A DNA stretch of 27,557 nt, from the IMG/VR virus record IMGVR_UViG_3300027851_000109, positions 1-27,557 of that record; one strand, 5' to 3'. The notes beneath the pieces are model-generated. The model ran no database searches. It had not been told where the DNA came from and saw only the letters and a list, made by a program, of their open reading frames with translations. A program made the translations under genes and the position numbers. Of the stretch, positions 1-5,551 are shown piece after piece (position 1 is the stretch's first letter; each line of letters begins with the position of its first letter). This DNA is from a virus.

Positions 1-371
1 CCAGTGATGACACCAAATCGCGCCCATGCATCGCCGTGAGCTATCTGCTCCTCGATCTCAATGACGCGGCGTTCGAGTTCGTCCAGGCGCGTATCAATTG
101 CGTCGTGGTGATTTCGCACGTCACGAATGGCGGAAAGAAGGGCCTCTCGCTCCTTAGTAGCGCGCGCGGCAGAGCTATGGGGCGCGGGTATGGGGATGTT
201 GCGCAATTTTGCGGCATCCACCCACTCGTCCAGGGCCTTCATTCCGTCGGCAAGCGCATCTTCTGGCGTCTCGCCGTCGCCCATGCATCCAATCAGGTCG
301 GGGAAGTAGGCAAGATAGCCGCCGCCGTCCTCATCGGAAAGCCGATGAACGACAATGGGGTAATCCATCAT
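1..371 (-). CDS. hicB: HicB-like antitoxin, 3' end beyond the window
   Basis: Antitoxin partner of the HicA-like protein just upstream; HicB proteins bind and neutralise HicA and often repress their own operon. The visible 123 codons begin MMDYPIVVHRLSDEDGGGYL and continue with AYFPDLIGCMGDGETPEDAL, the typical HicB partial RNase H-like fold. The region from about residue 65 is helical and charged (ERRVIEIEEQ) and is still open at the window edge, so the C-terminal DNA-binding part cannot be judged. AAGGAG lies 4 bases before the ATG at 371 (7 before a second ATG at 368), and the start overlaps the hicA stop as ATGA, so the pair is translationally coupled. By position it belongs to the repressor operon and should be made in lysogens. 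The family call is strong; the gene is incomplete here. Confidence 0.85.
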   Translation of the reverse strand, partial: MMDYPIVVHRLSDEDGGGYLAYFPDLIGCMGDGETPEDALADGMKALDEWVDAAKLRNIPIPAPHSSAARATKEREALLSAIRDVRNHHDAIDTRLDELERRVIEIEEQIAHGDAWARFGVIT

Positions 372-637
372 TCGGCTCCTTTGTATTGTGCTTTAGCGAT
401 TATATGGGCATCGATCATGGCAACGAGTGCCTTAATGTAGAAGGCCTTAATGGGGCGCTTATACGGTATCGACTGGTGCGCCGCCAGATAGGGGCTCGCC
501 GCCTTGTAGTGGCTGTCTCGTGTGGGCCTCATAAGGTCGATCCCATGCTCATCGCACAATCGCTGTATGTCAGCAACGGTCCAGTTGTCGCGGGGGTTCC
601 GGCGCATTTGATCGAGCAGACTTACCTTCGGCGCCAT
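368..637 (-). CDS. hicA: HicA-like mRNA interferase toxin
   Basis: A small protein (89 aa) with the order of features expected of HicA: an N-terminal helix (DNWTVADIQRLCDEHGIDL), a conserved histidine in RDSHYKAASP where HicA normally has G-S-H, and a basic strand (IPYKRPIKAFYI) followed by a helix. HicA toxins have a double-stranded RNA-binding-like fold and cleave mRNA; the histidine is the known catalytic residue of the family. GGAGG lies just upstream of the ATG at 637. Only 8 bases separate it from the repressor gene stop, and its own stop overlaps the hicB start. The layout repressor-toxin-antitoxin implies co-expression from the lysogenic promoter. Activity is inferred from family, not shown. 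Confidence 0.8.
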   Translation of the reverse strand: MAPKVSLLDQMRRNPRDNWTVADIQRLCDEHGIDLMRPTRDSHYKAASPYLAAHQSIPYKRPIKAFYIKALVAMIDAHIIAKAQYKGAE

Positions 638-645
638 TGATCCTC

Positions 646-1440
646 CTAAGCCCTGCTTATCCTGCCCACGACGCGGCCAACGATACGGAACTCCGTTGCA
701 GCTCGCTCGTCGGGGTGCTCCCGATCCGCTTCCGAAATGACCAGATATCGAGGTGGGTAGGAGCTAGTCACCTTGCGCAGCGTCTTGGCCTGAAACACCG
801 TGCCGCCGTCATCGATCAGATAGATCGCATCCCCAATCCACTCGTTCTGCGACACGTCTACAATCAGCCTGTCGCCTTCGTTCAGGCGCGGCTCCATCGA
901 ATGCCCGATCACCGGCACGATGATCGTGGCGCTCGGCTGGCCGCCCAGACCGTGCCGCAGGTAACTCGGGGGGATCACCCACTCGGCTGCCACGGCATGA
1001 CCGCTGGCGATGCCATTGGACTGAATGCGCGCCACGCCGGAATCGACAATCTGCCCTAACCCAGCGCCACCCTTAGCCATCGTCTCGGGCTGGCTACCGG
1101 GCAGCTTTCCATGGAACACAACGTTCCCGTCAATTAGCGCCGCGTTGCCGACGCCGGGCTCATCCTCGAAACTGTCGATTTCATCTGGGGCAGGAGCGGC
1201 GGGGTCGTCGCTGGTGTATGTTAGGTCGCGCGGTGGCGGAGCATATAAGCCCGCTACCGTGGTCCCAAACAACGCTGCCAGGCTGTCCATATAGTCCGTG
1301 CTGGGCTCAGTCCCAGCCGTCCATCTCGACACATTGCTTTTGTCGGCGCCGGTGCCCGCGATCAGATCGGCGTTGGTCTTGCCGGTCGCCCGCATCCATT
1401 CGGCGATGAAGTGACGTTTTTTGCGCTTCGGTCTGGCCAT
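646..1440 (-). CDS. cI-like phage repressor, HTH plus S24/LexA-type peptidase domain
   Basis: 264 aa. Residues about 10-60 form an XRE-type helix-turn-helix (NADLIAGTGADKSNVSRW), followed by an acidic linker to about residue 105. The C-terminal half is a LexA/cI S24 domain: GHSMEPRLNEGDRLIVD holds the catalytic serine (Ser181), and VFQAKTLRK the lysine (Lys219). An Ala-Gly pair (126-127, in GGAGLGQ) is a possible self-cleavage site. Together these predict a RecA-sensitive repressor that keeps the prophage silent and is cleaved on DNA damage. I chose the start at MARPKRKKRH (1440); the reading frame stays open to 1554, but the upstream part is arginine- and threonine-rich shadow and runs into the cro-like gene. 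No Shine-Dalgarno precedes 1440, so a leaderless message, as for lambda cI, is possible. It heads the repressor-hicA-hicB operon. Confidence 0.9.
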   Translation of the reverse strand: MARPKRKKRHFIAEWMRATGKTNADLIAGTGADKSNVSRWTAGTEPSTDYMDSLAALFGTTVAGLYAPPPRDLTYTSDDPAAPAPDEIDSFEDEPGVGNAALIDGNVVFHGKLPGSQPETMAKGGAGLGQIVDSGVARIQSNGIASGHAVAAEWVIPPSYLRHGLGGQPSATIIVPVIGHSMEPRLNEGDRLIVDVSQNEWIGDAIYLIDDGGTVFQAKTLRKVTSSYPPRYLVISEADREHPDERAATEFRIVGRVVGRISRA

Positions 1441-1535
1441 GCCAGGGAAGGTAAATGCGGCAACGCGGCGGGTCGTTAGCGTACTATGCAACGCCGTCTT
1501 GACGAGTGTTGCGTAGTGTGCAACTAATCGCGGCC
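1441..1535. promoter_or_regulatory. Divergent immunity control region with operator-like inverted repeats
   Basis: This 95-bp gap separates the repressor gene (minus) from the cro-like gene (plus). A 17-bp inverted repeat GTTGC-N7-GCAAC lies at 1508-1524, and a looser copy TTAGC-N7-GCAAC at 1476-1492; their centres are 32 bp apart, about three helical turns. A rightward -35-like TTGACG is at 1499-1504, with AACTAA at 1522-1527 as a poor -10 at 17-bp spacing. That would start transcription only a base or two before the cro-like ATG. Neither gene has a ribosome-binding site, which fits leaderless transcripts. The operator assignment is inferred from symmetry and position only. Confidence 0.5.
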
Positions 1536-1754
1536 ATGGCGAACACTTCCACACTCCAGCAGTACAGGGACGCGAACAAGATCAGCTTGGCCGCGTTCGC
1601 TAGCAAATTTGGCATCAACAAATCGACCGCCATGCGGTGGCAAAAGCGCGTCCCGGCTGACCGTGTGCAGGACGTGTCGGACATTACCGGCATCCCTCCG
1701 CACGAACTGCGCCCCGACGTGTTCCGCGCTCCCCAAGCCGAGGATGCAGCATGA
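1536..1754 (+). CDS. Cro/YdaS-like early repressor
   Basis: 72 aa, one helix-turn-helix domain. The segment ISLAAFASKFGINKSTAMRW is the DNA-binding motif, and the tail TGIPPHELRPDVF matches the YdaS/Cro-type regulators encoded divergently from cI in many prophages. Its expected role is to turn down the repressor promoter once lytic growth begins. I use the ATG at 1536 (MANTSTLQQYR); an upstream TTG/GTG extension to 1506 would run into the likely promoter. There is no Shine-Dalgarno, so the message may be leaderless. Its stop overlaps the next start as ATGA, placing it first in the early operon. Confidence 0.8.
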   Translation: MANTSTLQQYRDANKISLAAFASKFGINKSTAMRWQKRVPADRVQDVSDITGIPPHELRPDVFRAPQAEDAA

Positions 1755-2032
1755 CCAACGGCATCACAGACGAAGCCATTGCGGCCTATGCGACCGACCT
1801 CCTCGACAAAGAGGCGGACATCGAGACGCTGCAGAACGACAAGAAGGCAATCTACGCCAACCTCCGAGACGCCTACGGCAAGCGCGTGGCCGACGCGGTC
1901 AAGCTGGCCGTGAAGCGTCATCGCATGGACGCGGAGAAGTTGCAGGCGGCGGAAGAACTCGACGCCGAAGCAGAGCGAATTTTGGCCATCCTTCGCGCGC
2001 CGCGCGCCACGCGCACACGTGAGGCCGCATGA
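1751..2032 (+). CDS. GapR/DUF2312-like small DNA-associated protein
   Basis: 93 aa, almost entirely helical. The segment LQNDKKAIYANLRDAYGK followed by VKLAVKRHRMD and a final EELDAEAERILAIL helix follows the DUF2312 pattern (E-KK-I--D-----A---G-D-KA-R---R-R). The cellular prototype of that family, GapR of Caulobacter, binds overtwisted DNA as a coiled-coil clamp; the family is characteristic of Alphaproteobacteria. Here it is a divergent phage version, so its function is only inferred, perhaps helping phage DNA replication or transcription. It starts with an ATGA overlap on the cro-like stop and ends overlapping the next small ORF. Confidence 0.55.
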   Translation: MTNGITDEAIAAYATDLLDKEADIETLQNDKKAIYANLRDAYGKRVADAVKLAVKRHRMDAEKLQAAEELDAEAERILAILRAPRATRTREAA

Positions 2033-2139
2033 TGGACGCATTTGATCCCATCTCGCTTGTGGTCGCCGTCACCGCCTTTGTCTGGTTCTGCACCTACGTC
2101 AGTGGCGTGCGTCTCAGCGACTTCAGGGGGCGCAAGTGA
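2029..2139 (+). CDS. Tiny single-span membrane peptide
   Basis: 36 aa: MMDAFDP, then a hydrophobic stretch (ISLVVAVTAFVWFCTYVSGV), then a short basic tail ending FRGRK. This is one transmembrane helix with a positive cytoplasmic end. The ATG overlaps the preceding stop (ATGATGG), and its own stop overlaps the GTG of the next ORF (GTGA), so translation looks coupled on both sides. I do not recognise a family. Peptides of this kind in early phage operons are often exclusion or host-modulating factors, but nothing in the sequence shows that here. Confidence 0.5.
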   Translation: MMDAFDPISLVVAVTAFVWFCTYVSGVRLSDFRGRK

Positions 2140-2234
2140 AGTGGCTCGTGATCCTCGGCATGGTGGCGATAGAGCCGATCATTCTCCTCGCGGGCGTTGC
2201 TCTGGTGCTGACCGTAGCGGCGGCGCTGGCATGA
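2136..2234 (+). CDS. Tiny single-span membrane peptide, GTG start
   Basis: 32 aa, nearly all hydrophobic after KWLV, with only Glu13 interrupting (GMVAIEPIILLAGVALVLTV). It begins with GTG overlapping the previous stop in GTGA. It lies immediately upstream of the two stem-loops with CCTCC-rich loops, so those loops would form its 3' untranslated region. No family recognised; support is coding-style overlap and a clean membrane segment only. Confidence 0.45.
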   Translation: MKWLVILGMVAIEPIILLAGVALVLTVAAALA

Positions 2235-2244
2235 CCCATTCCCA

Positions 2245-2318
2245 TTCAGCAGCAGCCGTCTCCCTCCCGGTAGCGCTGAAAGGCCGGGGCGCGGGCCTCC
2301 TCCCCCCGCGTTCCGGCC
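2245..2318 (+). ncRNA. Cuckoo (CcsR)-like twin stem-loop RNA with anti-Shine-Dalgarno loops
   Basis: Two hairpins separated by one base. Hairpin 1: TTCAGC (2245-2250) pairs with GCTGAA (2275-2280), then an inner GCCG/CGGT stem presents the loop TCTCCCTCC (2259-2267). Hairpin 2: a 14-bp stem (2282-2295 with 2305-2318, two G-U pairs) presents exactly CCTCCTCCC (2296-2304). Alphaproteobacterial cuckoo RNAs, for example CcsR1-4 of Rhodobacter, are defined by paired stem-loops exposing CCUCCUCCC-type loops that can pair with ribosome-binding sites, and are often processed from the 3' end of a small-protein message. Here the element follows two tiny ORFs in the same way. The structure is read directly; that it is expressed or processed as a small RNA is inference. 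Confidence 0.55.
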
Positions 2319-2348
2319 ACCCTATCGTTGTCCACCACCAACACCAGA

Positions 2349-2401
2349 GTACTGACGGCACCGAGCGTGGGGCGCGCTCGTGGGGTTCGTGCCGCCAGTA
2401 C
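2349..2401 (+). ncRNA. Long RNA hairpin upstream of the early terminator
   Basis: GTACTG-A-CGGCAC (2349-2361) pairs with GTGCCG-C-CAGTAC (2389-2401), 12 of 13 positions, and inside it CGAGCG (2362-2367) pairs with CGCTCG (2375-2380). A further short stem CCTGC/GCAGG (2402-2406 with 2422-2426) abuts its base. No ORF across this stretch looks convincingly coding. Placed between the anti-SD-loop hairpins and an intrinsic terminator, it could be part of the same small RNA, or an RNA that controls read-through, as the put RNAs of phage HK022 do. There is no recognisable put sequence. Confidence 0.4.
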
Positions 2402-2477
2402 CCTGCTGTTGCTGACCACTTGCAGGACTGGCCGCGCAAGCGGGCTGGGATGGTCACCTCCAACTGTTCCCGAACTG

Positions 2478-2510
2478 GGGGCGGGCTTCGTAGTGCTCGC
2501 CCCGCTTTTC
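2478..2510 (+). terminator. Intrinsic terminator inside the early operon (tR1-like position)
   Basis: GGGGCGGGC (2478-2486) pairs with GCTCGCCCC (2495-2503) over nine positions with one G-U pair and an 8-base loop. TTTT follows two bases after the stem (2506-2509). It lies after the cro-like gene, GapR-like gene and small peptides and before the methyltransferase block, the same logical place as lambda tR1. Downstream early genes would then need read-through or antitermination. Confidence 0.6.
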
Positions 2511-2633
2511 ATCATTTCGATTTCCGCGCGCAGCCACGCTGGCAGGGCATCGCTGACGTGTGTCCAAGTCATTCAAACCACTCCGTTCGCTCCGTGTCTG
2601 CTGGGATCAAACCTAGCTGTGGAGTTGTCGGAG

Positions 2634-3020
2634 ATGTCCGAGACCAAAGAGGAGAAGCGCGAAATGTCTGAGTTGGCATTCGCTTCCAATGCCATGCGCC
2701 AGCGGATTGCACCGCCCGCGCTTGGCTCAGTCAAACAACGGATCAACCGGGCAGCGGCGGCGCTCCGGTGGTCTGCAAGCCGTACCAGGGATGTCTGGTA
2801 CGCCGACCCTCGGGTCAGCATCAAGCCGCGAGAACTGCGCAAAATCGAGGAGATCGCAGGTGTCGCCTATGGACGAAAAGAACTCAGCGAGATCGACGCC
2901 ATCATCTCCCGAGCCGACGCTCTCCTCATGGGCACGGATCCGGATTTCGTTCGCCCGTTCCTTGCTGCGCTCCGCGCGCTGGCTGGCCATCCTGATCGCA
3001 CCGGAACTGAGGGGGAGTGA
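2634..3020 (+). CDS. Unknown early protein, possibly winged-helix-like
   Basis: 128 aa. After a charged N-terminus, the segment QRINRAAAALRWSASRTRDVWYADPRVSIKPRELRKIEEIAG is reminiscent of small alphaproteobacterial phage proteins that look like DNA-binding helix-turn-helix proteins, but I cannot name a family. The remainder is helical and acidic (RKELSEIDAIISRADALLMG). I place the start at ATG 2634 with GGAG nine bases upstream; ATG 2664 (MSELAFASN) also has an AGAGGAG at good spacing, giving 118 aa. The frame is open further upstream to 2328, but only through the structured region. The stop is directly followed by the methyltransferase ATG. Confidence 0.6.
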   Translation: MSETKEEKREMSELAFASNAMRQRIAPPALGSVKQRINRAAAALRWSASRTRDVWYADPRVSIKPRELRKIEEIAGVAYGRKELSEIDAIISRADALLMGTDPDFVRPFLAALRALAGHPDRTGTEGE

Positions 3021-3590
3021 ATGACAGTCGTCGCTTCGAACTACGCCCGCAAGGAAAACGACCTGTACCAGACCGAACCTTGGGCGACCGAGGCGCTGCT
3101 GAGGCACGTCAACGTCGCAGGCAAGACGGTTTGGGAGCCAGCGGCTGGCAATCACCTCATCGCTGACGTGTTGCGCGAAGCCGGGGCAAGCGTCATCACC
3201 AGCGACATTGCCGTCTATGATCGACGGCATGACGCGGAAGTCAACTTTCTTGAGCCGCGTTTCGCCTACAAGAACCCGAAGCATGACGCCATCATCACCA
3301 ACCCGCCCTACGGCAAGGGCAACCGGGATGCCGTGCGCTTCGCTGAACTAGCTCTGGAACGTTGCGACGGAATCGTTGCGCTGCTGCTGACGGCCAAGTT
3401 CGATTTCGGCAAGACGCGCCGTCACCTCTTCGCGGACAATCCGCGGTTCTGGGCCAAGATCGCGCTTGTCGACCGCATCCAATGGTTCCCCGGTGAAAGC
3501 AGCGGGACCGAGGATCATGCTTGGTACGTCTGGACGCCAGACGATCCGCCGCACGCTGGCCCGCATATGTTCTGGGAGGCGCGTCAGTGA
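3021..3590 (+). CDS. DNA adenine methyltransferase with NPPY motif
   Basis: 189 aa. TVWEPAAGNHLIADVLREAG (about residues 36-55) is the S-adenosylmethionine-binding motif I, SDIAVYDR the motif II acidic strand, and IITNPPYGKGN (about 91-101) the catalytic NPPY motif of amino-methyltransferases acting on N6 of adenine (or N4 of cytosine). No target-recognition domain or partner endonuclease is visible, so this is a solitary phage methylase. It may protect phage DNA from host restriction or mark it for regulation. GGGGGAG precedes the ATG, which abuts the previous stop. A second, unrelated methylase follows 130 bp downstream. Confidence 0.85.
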   Translation: MTVVASNYARKENDLYQTEPWATEALLRHVNVAGKTVWEPAAGNHLIADVLREAGASVITSDIAVYDRRHDAEVNFLEPRFAYKNPKHDAIITNPPYGKGNRDAVRFAELALERCDGIVALLLTAKFDFGKTRRHLFADNPRFWAKIALVDRIQWFPGESSGTEDHAWYVWTPDDPPHAGPHMFWEARQ

Positions 3591-3721
3591 CCTCCCACCC
3601 CGCCAAGCCCGGCCGCGTCGTGTCCCGTAAGACACCCCACCGGATAACGACGAGGCTTCCCCACAAGTTTGCCCTCGTCACAGCCCAGCTCCGCGAAGAG
3701 ATGAAGGCGAGGGGACGATGA
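3587..3721 (+). CDS. Small basic protein between two methyltransferase genes
   Basis: 44 aa, starting with GTG at 3587 (GTGA overlap with the preceding stop, GGGAGG upstream) and ending in ATGA with the next gene. The sequence is very basic (KPGRVVSRKTPHRITTRLPHK) with a short C-terminal helix (LVTAQLREEMKARGR). The overlaps on both sides support translation. No family recognised. Confidence 0.5.
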   Translation: MTSHPAKPGRVVSRKTPHRITTRLPHKFALVTAQLREEMKARGR

Positions 3722-4785
3722 GCCTAGACGCGCCCTTTCCTTGGTTCGGCGGCAAGTCGGCCGTAGCTGCCCAGGTATGGGCGGCGCTCGGCAACGTGTC
3801 GCACTATGTCGAGCCGTTCTTTGGCTCCGGTGCTGTGCTCCTGCAGCGCCCGCACGTGGCAAGATTTGAAACGGTCAACGACCTAGACGGCATGGTCGCA
3901 AACTTCTGGCGCGCAACCAAGGCCGCTCCCGATGATGTTGCCGAGTATGCGGACTGGCCGTGCAACGAGGCTGATCTTCATGCGCGGCATCTGTGGCTTG
4001 TAGGCCAGCGCGAGCGGCTTACGGAGCGACTAATGGGGGACGCGGAATGGTTTGACGCGAAGGCGGCTGGGTGGTGGCTTTGGGGTGCCTGCAACTGGAT
4101 TGGTTCTGGCTGGTGCAGCGGCAAAGGCCCTTGGATTTCAGTTGACGGGGTGATGACGGACTCGCGCCAGCTACCACACCTATCCTCGGCTCAGGGCGTC
4201 AACCGCAAGCTACCACACCTATCCTCGGCTCAGGGCGTCAACCGCAAGCTACCACACCTATCCGAGGGTCGGGGCGTCAACCGCAAGCTACCACACCTAT
4301 CCGAGGGTCGGGGCGTCAACCGCAAGCTCTTTATAACCGAATGGGTTGCAGCGTTGTCGGATAGGTTGCGTGACACGCGCATTGCCTGCGGAGACTGGGC
4401 GCGCGTCACAGGCCCGGCCGTCCTTGACGCAGGCGGTGGCATGACTGGTGTGTTCCTCGACCCGCCATATGATCAGGCAGGGCGCGCAGACGTTTACGCG
4501 ATGGAGTCGCCGGTAGCAGGCGAAGTGCGCAAGTGGTGCGCTGAGAACGGCAGCAATCCAACCATTCGGATTGTGCTTGCAGGCTACGATGGCGAGCACA
4601 ACGAACTTCAGGCGCTCGGCTGGCAAGTTTTCGAGTGGAAGGCGCGCGGCGGCTACGGGTCGCAGGGCGAAGGGCGGGGGCGGGATAACGCCAGTCGCGA
4701 AAGGCTGTGGCTATCGCCCAACTGCATGGGGGTAGCGCCAGACCTGTTTAGCGAGCCCGCAAAGCAGGAGGCGCTGTCGCTATGA
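3718..4785 (+). CDS. D12-class (Dam-like) N6-adenine DNA methyltransferase with internal 13-residue repeats
   Basis: 355 aa. The N-terminus FPWFGGKSAVA carries the D12-class motif I (normally F-W-GGK), YVEPFFGSGAV follows, and VFLDPPYDQ (about residue 245) is the DPPY catalytic motif. The enzyme transfers a methyl group to adenine N6. In the middle, residues 152-203 are four tandem 13-residue repeats, two LPHLSSAQGVNRK and two LPHLSEGRGVNRK, encoded by 39-bp DNA repeats at 4171-4326. Similar LPHL...GV repeats occur in phage methylases of this type, so they are probably a variable loop near the target-recognition region and not damage. Starts and stops overlap neighbours as ATGA on both sides. 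Confidence 0.9.
   Translation: MSLDAPFPWFGGKSAVAAQVWAALGNVSHYVEPFFGSGAVLLQRPHVARFETVNDLDGMVANFWRATKAAPDDVAEYADWPCNEADLHARHLWLVGQRERLTERLMGDAEWFDAKAAGWWLWGACNWIGSGWCSGKGPWISVDGVMTDSRQLPHLSSAQGVNRKLPHLSSAQGVNRKLPHLSEGRGVNRKLPHLSEGRGVNRKLFITEWVAALSDRLRDTRIACGDWARVTGPAVLDAGGGMTGVFLDPPYDQAGRADVYAMESPVAGEVRKWCAENGSNPTIRIVLAGYDGEHNELQALGWQVFEWKARGGYGSQGEGRGRDNASRERLWLSPNCMGVAPDLFSEPAKQEALSL
4171..4326 (+). repeat. In-frame tandem repeat, 4 x 39 bp, inside the D12 methyltransferase
   Basis: Units start at 4171, 4210, 4249 and 4288. Units 1 and 2 are identical to each other, as are units 3 and 4; the two pairs differ only in the middle (tcctcggctcag versus tccgagggtcgg). Because 39 is a multiple of three, copy-number change keeps the reading frame. 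The pairwise identity suggests recent duplication or ongoing homogenisation. Confidence 0.97.
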
Positions 4786-4994
4786 CCCACCTCAACCTCA
4801 CCAGATCCCTTGCCGACGTATGGGGCCTAACACCCGAACAGGTGGCCCATGAGCGCACCCTGCACGCCGCTGCAACCCTTTCCAAGCCCTTCCGCCGTCC
4901 TTTGCCCGAGGCCCGCGTCATAGACGTAGTGCCCACTCGCAAGCCCTACGCCGGCAAGGAAGCCCAACCCGTCATTGTGGAGAGTACCAGATGA
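4782..4994 (+). CDS. Unknown small early protein
   Basis: 70 aa. The N-terminus LTRSLADVWGLTPEQVAHERTLHAAATL is helical and may form a small helix-turn-helix-like unit; the rest is proline- and arginine-rich (FRRPLPEARVIDVVPTRKPY). Start and stop overlap neighbours as ATGA, placing it between the D12 methylase and the DnaA-like protein in one transcription unit. No family recognised. Confidence 0.6.
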   Translation: MTHLNLTRSLADVWGLTPEQVAHERTLHAAATLSKPFRRPLPEARVIDVVPTRKPYAGKEAQPVIVESTR

Positions 4995-5551
4995 GCTACG
5001 AGGCTGAACTCGCAGGGCGCTACGCTGGCGCCCGTAAACGGCTGGGGATGATTGCCCCGCCGAAAGCCAAGGTGGCGGTGAAACCGCGCGCGCCGCGCAT
5101 TCCCGAATCTGCTCTGGCGCCGTGGCCGGAACATGAGCCAATCCCGTCGTACCGCACGATTTTACGCGAGGTCGCCGCCAAGCACAACACCACCGTTGCT
5201 GCGATCATCGGCGGTTCCCATGCCCGCAGCATTATGCCCGCTCGGCGTCAAGCGGCGGCGCGGATGTACCTGGAGCTTGGCATGAGCCTGACCAGCATAG
5301 GTGAGCGCATGAACCGGGACCATACCACCATCTTGCACATGCTGCGTAAGGCGGCCGTGGAAGTCCCGGAACTGGCCGCCCTGATAGAGCAGCGTCGAAT
5401 GATGGCCGACGCAGAGCGCGAACTCAAGCAAAGCGAAGCGATGCGCTATTGCCGGATGGGCCTTTCACGCAACGAAATCGCCCGCCTAACGGACCTGAAC
5501 CCACGCATCGTGACAACCATCATGGCGTCAGTTCGAGAGGCACAGCAGTGA
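4991..5551 (+). CDS. DnaA domain IV-like DNA-binding protein
   Basis: 186 aa. Residues about 55-120 resemble the C-terminal DNA-binding domain of the replication initiator DnaA: a helix (YRTILREVAAKHNTTVAAI), then RRQAAARMYLELGMSLTSIG, then the signature RDHTTILH (109-116; GRDHTTVLH in DnaA). There is no AAA+ ATPase part. A second helix-turn-helix-like segment (RYCRMGLSRNEIARLTDLNP) follows at about 152-171. Known phage proteins with this domain act as replication or transcription factors. Its position just before a DUF1376 protein fits a replication module that recruits host machinery. Specific DNA targets cannot be told from sequence. Confidence 0.75.
   Translation: MSYEAELAGRYAGARKRLGMIAPPKAKVAVKPRAPRIPESALAPWPEHEPIPSYRTILREVAAKHNTTVAAIIGGSHARSIMPARRQAAARMYLELGMSLTSIGERMNRDHTTILHMLRKAAVEVPELAALIEQRRMMADAERELKQSEAMRYCRMGLSRNEIARLTDLNPRIVTTIMASVREAQQ

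Noticed and set aside
1441-1554. N-terminal extension of the repressor frame up to 1554.
   Set aside because: The extra residues do not resemble the start of a repressor and would cover the promoter region and the cro-like gene start.
2246-2572. Minus-strand ORF of 108 aa with GGAG near its start.
   Set aside because: It opposes the early transcript and lies across the paired stems and terminator; a frame in a GC-rich hairpin region is expected by chance. No family recognised.
2231-2671. Plus-strand frame following the tiny membrane ORFs (start ATGA overlap at 2231).
   Set aside because: Histidine- and arginine-rich with no protein-like pattern, and it overlaps the following gene; the hairpins are a better explanation.
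4171-4326. Possible CRISPR array.
   Set aside because: Units are directly adjacent with no spacers and are in frame inside a methyltransferase.
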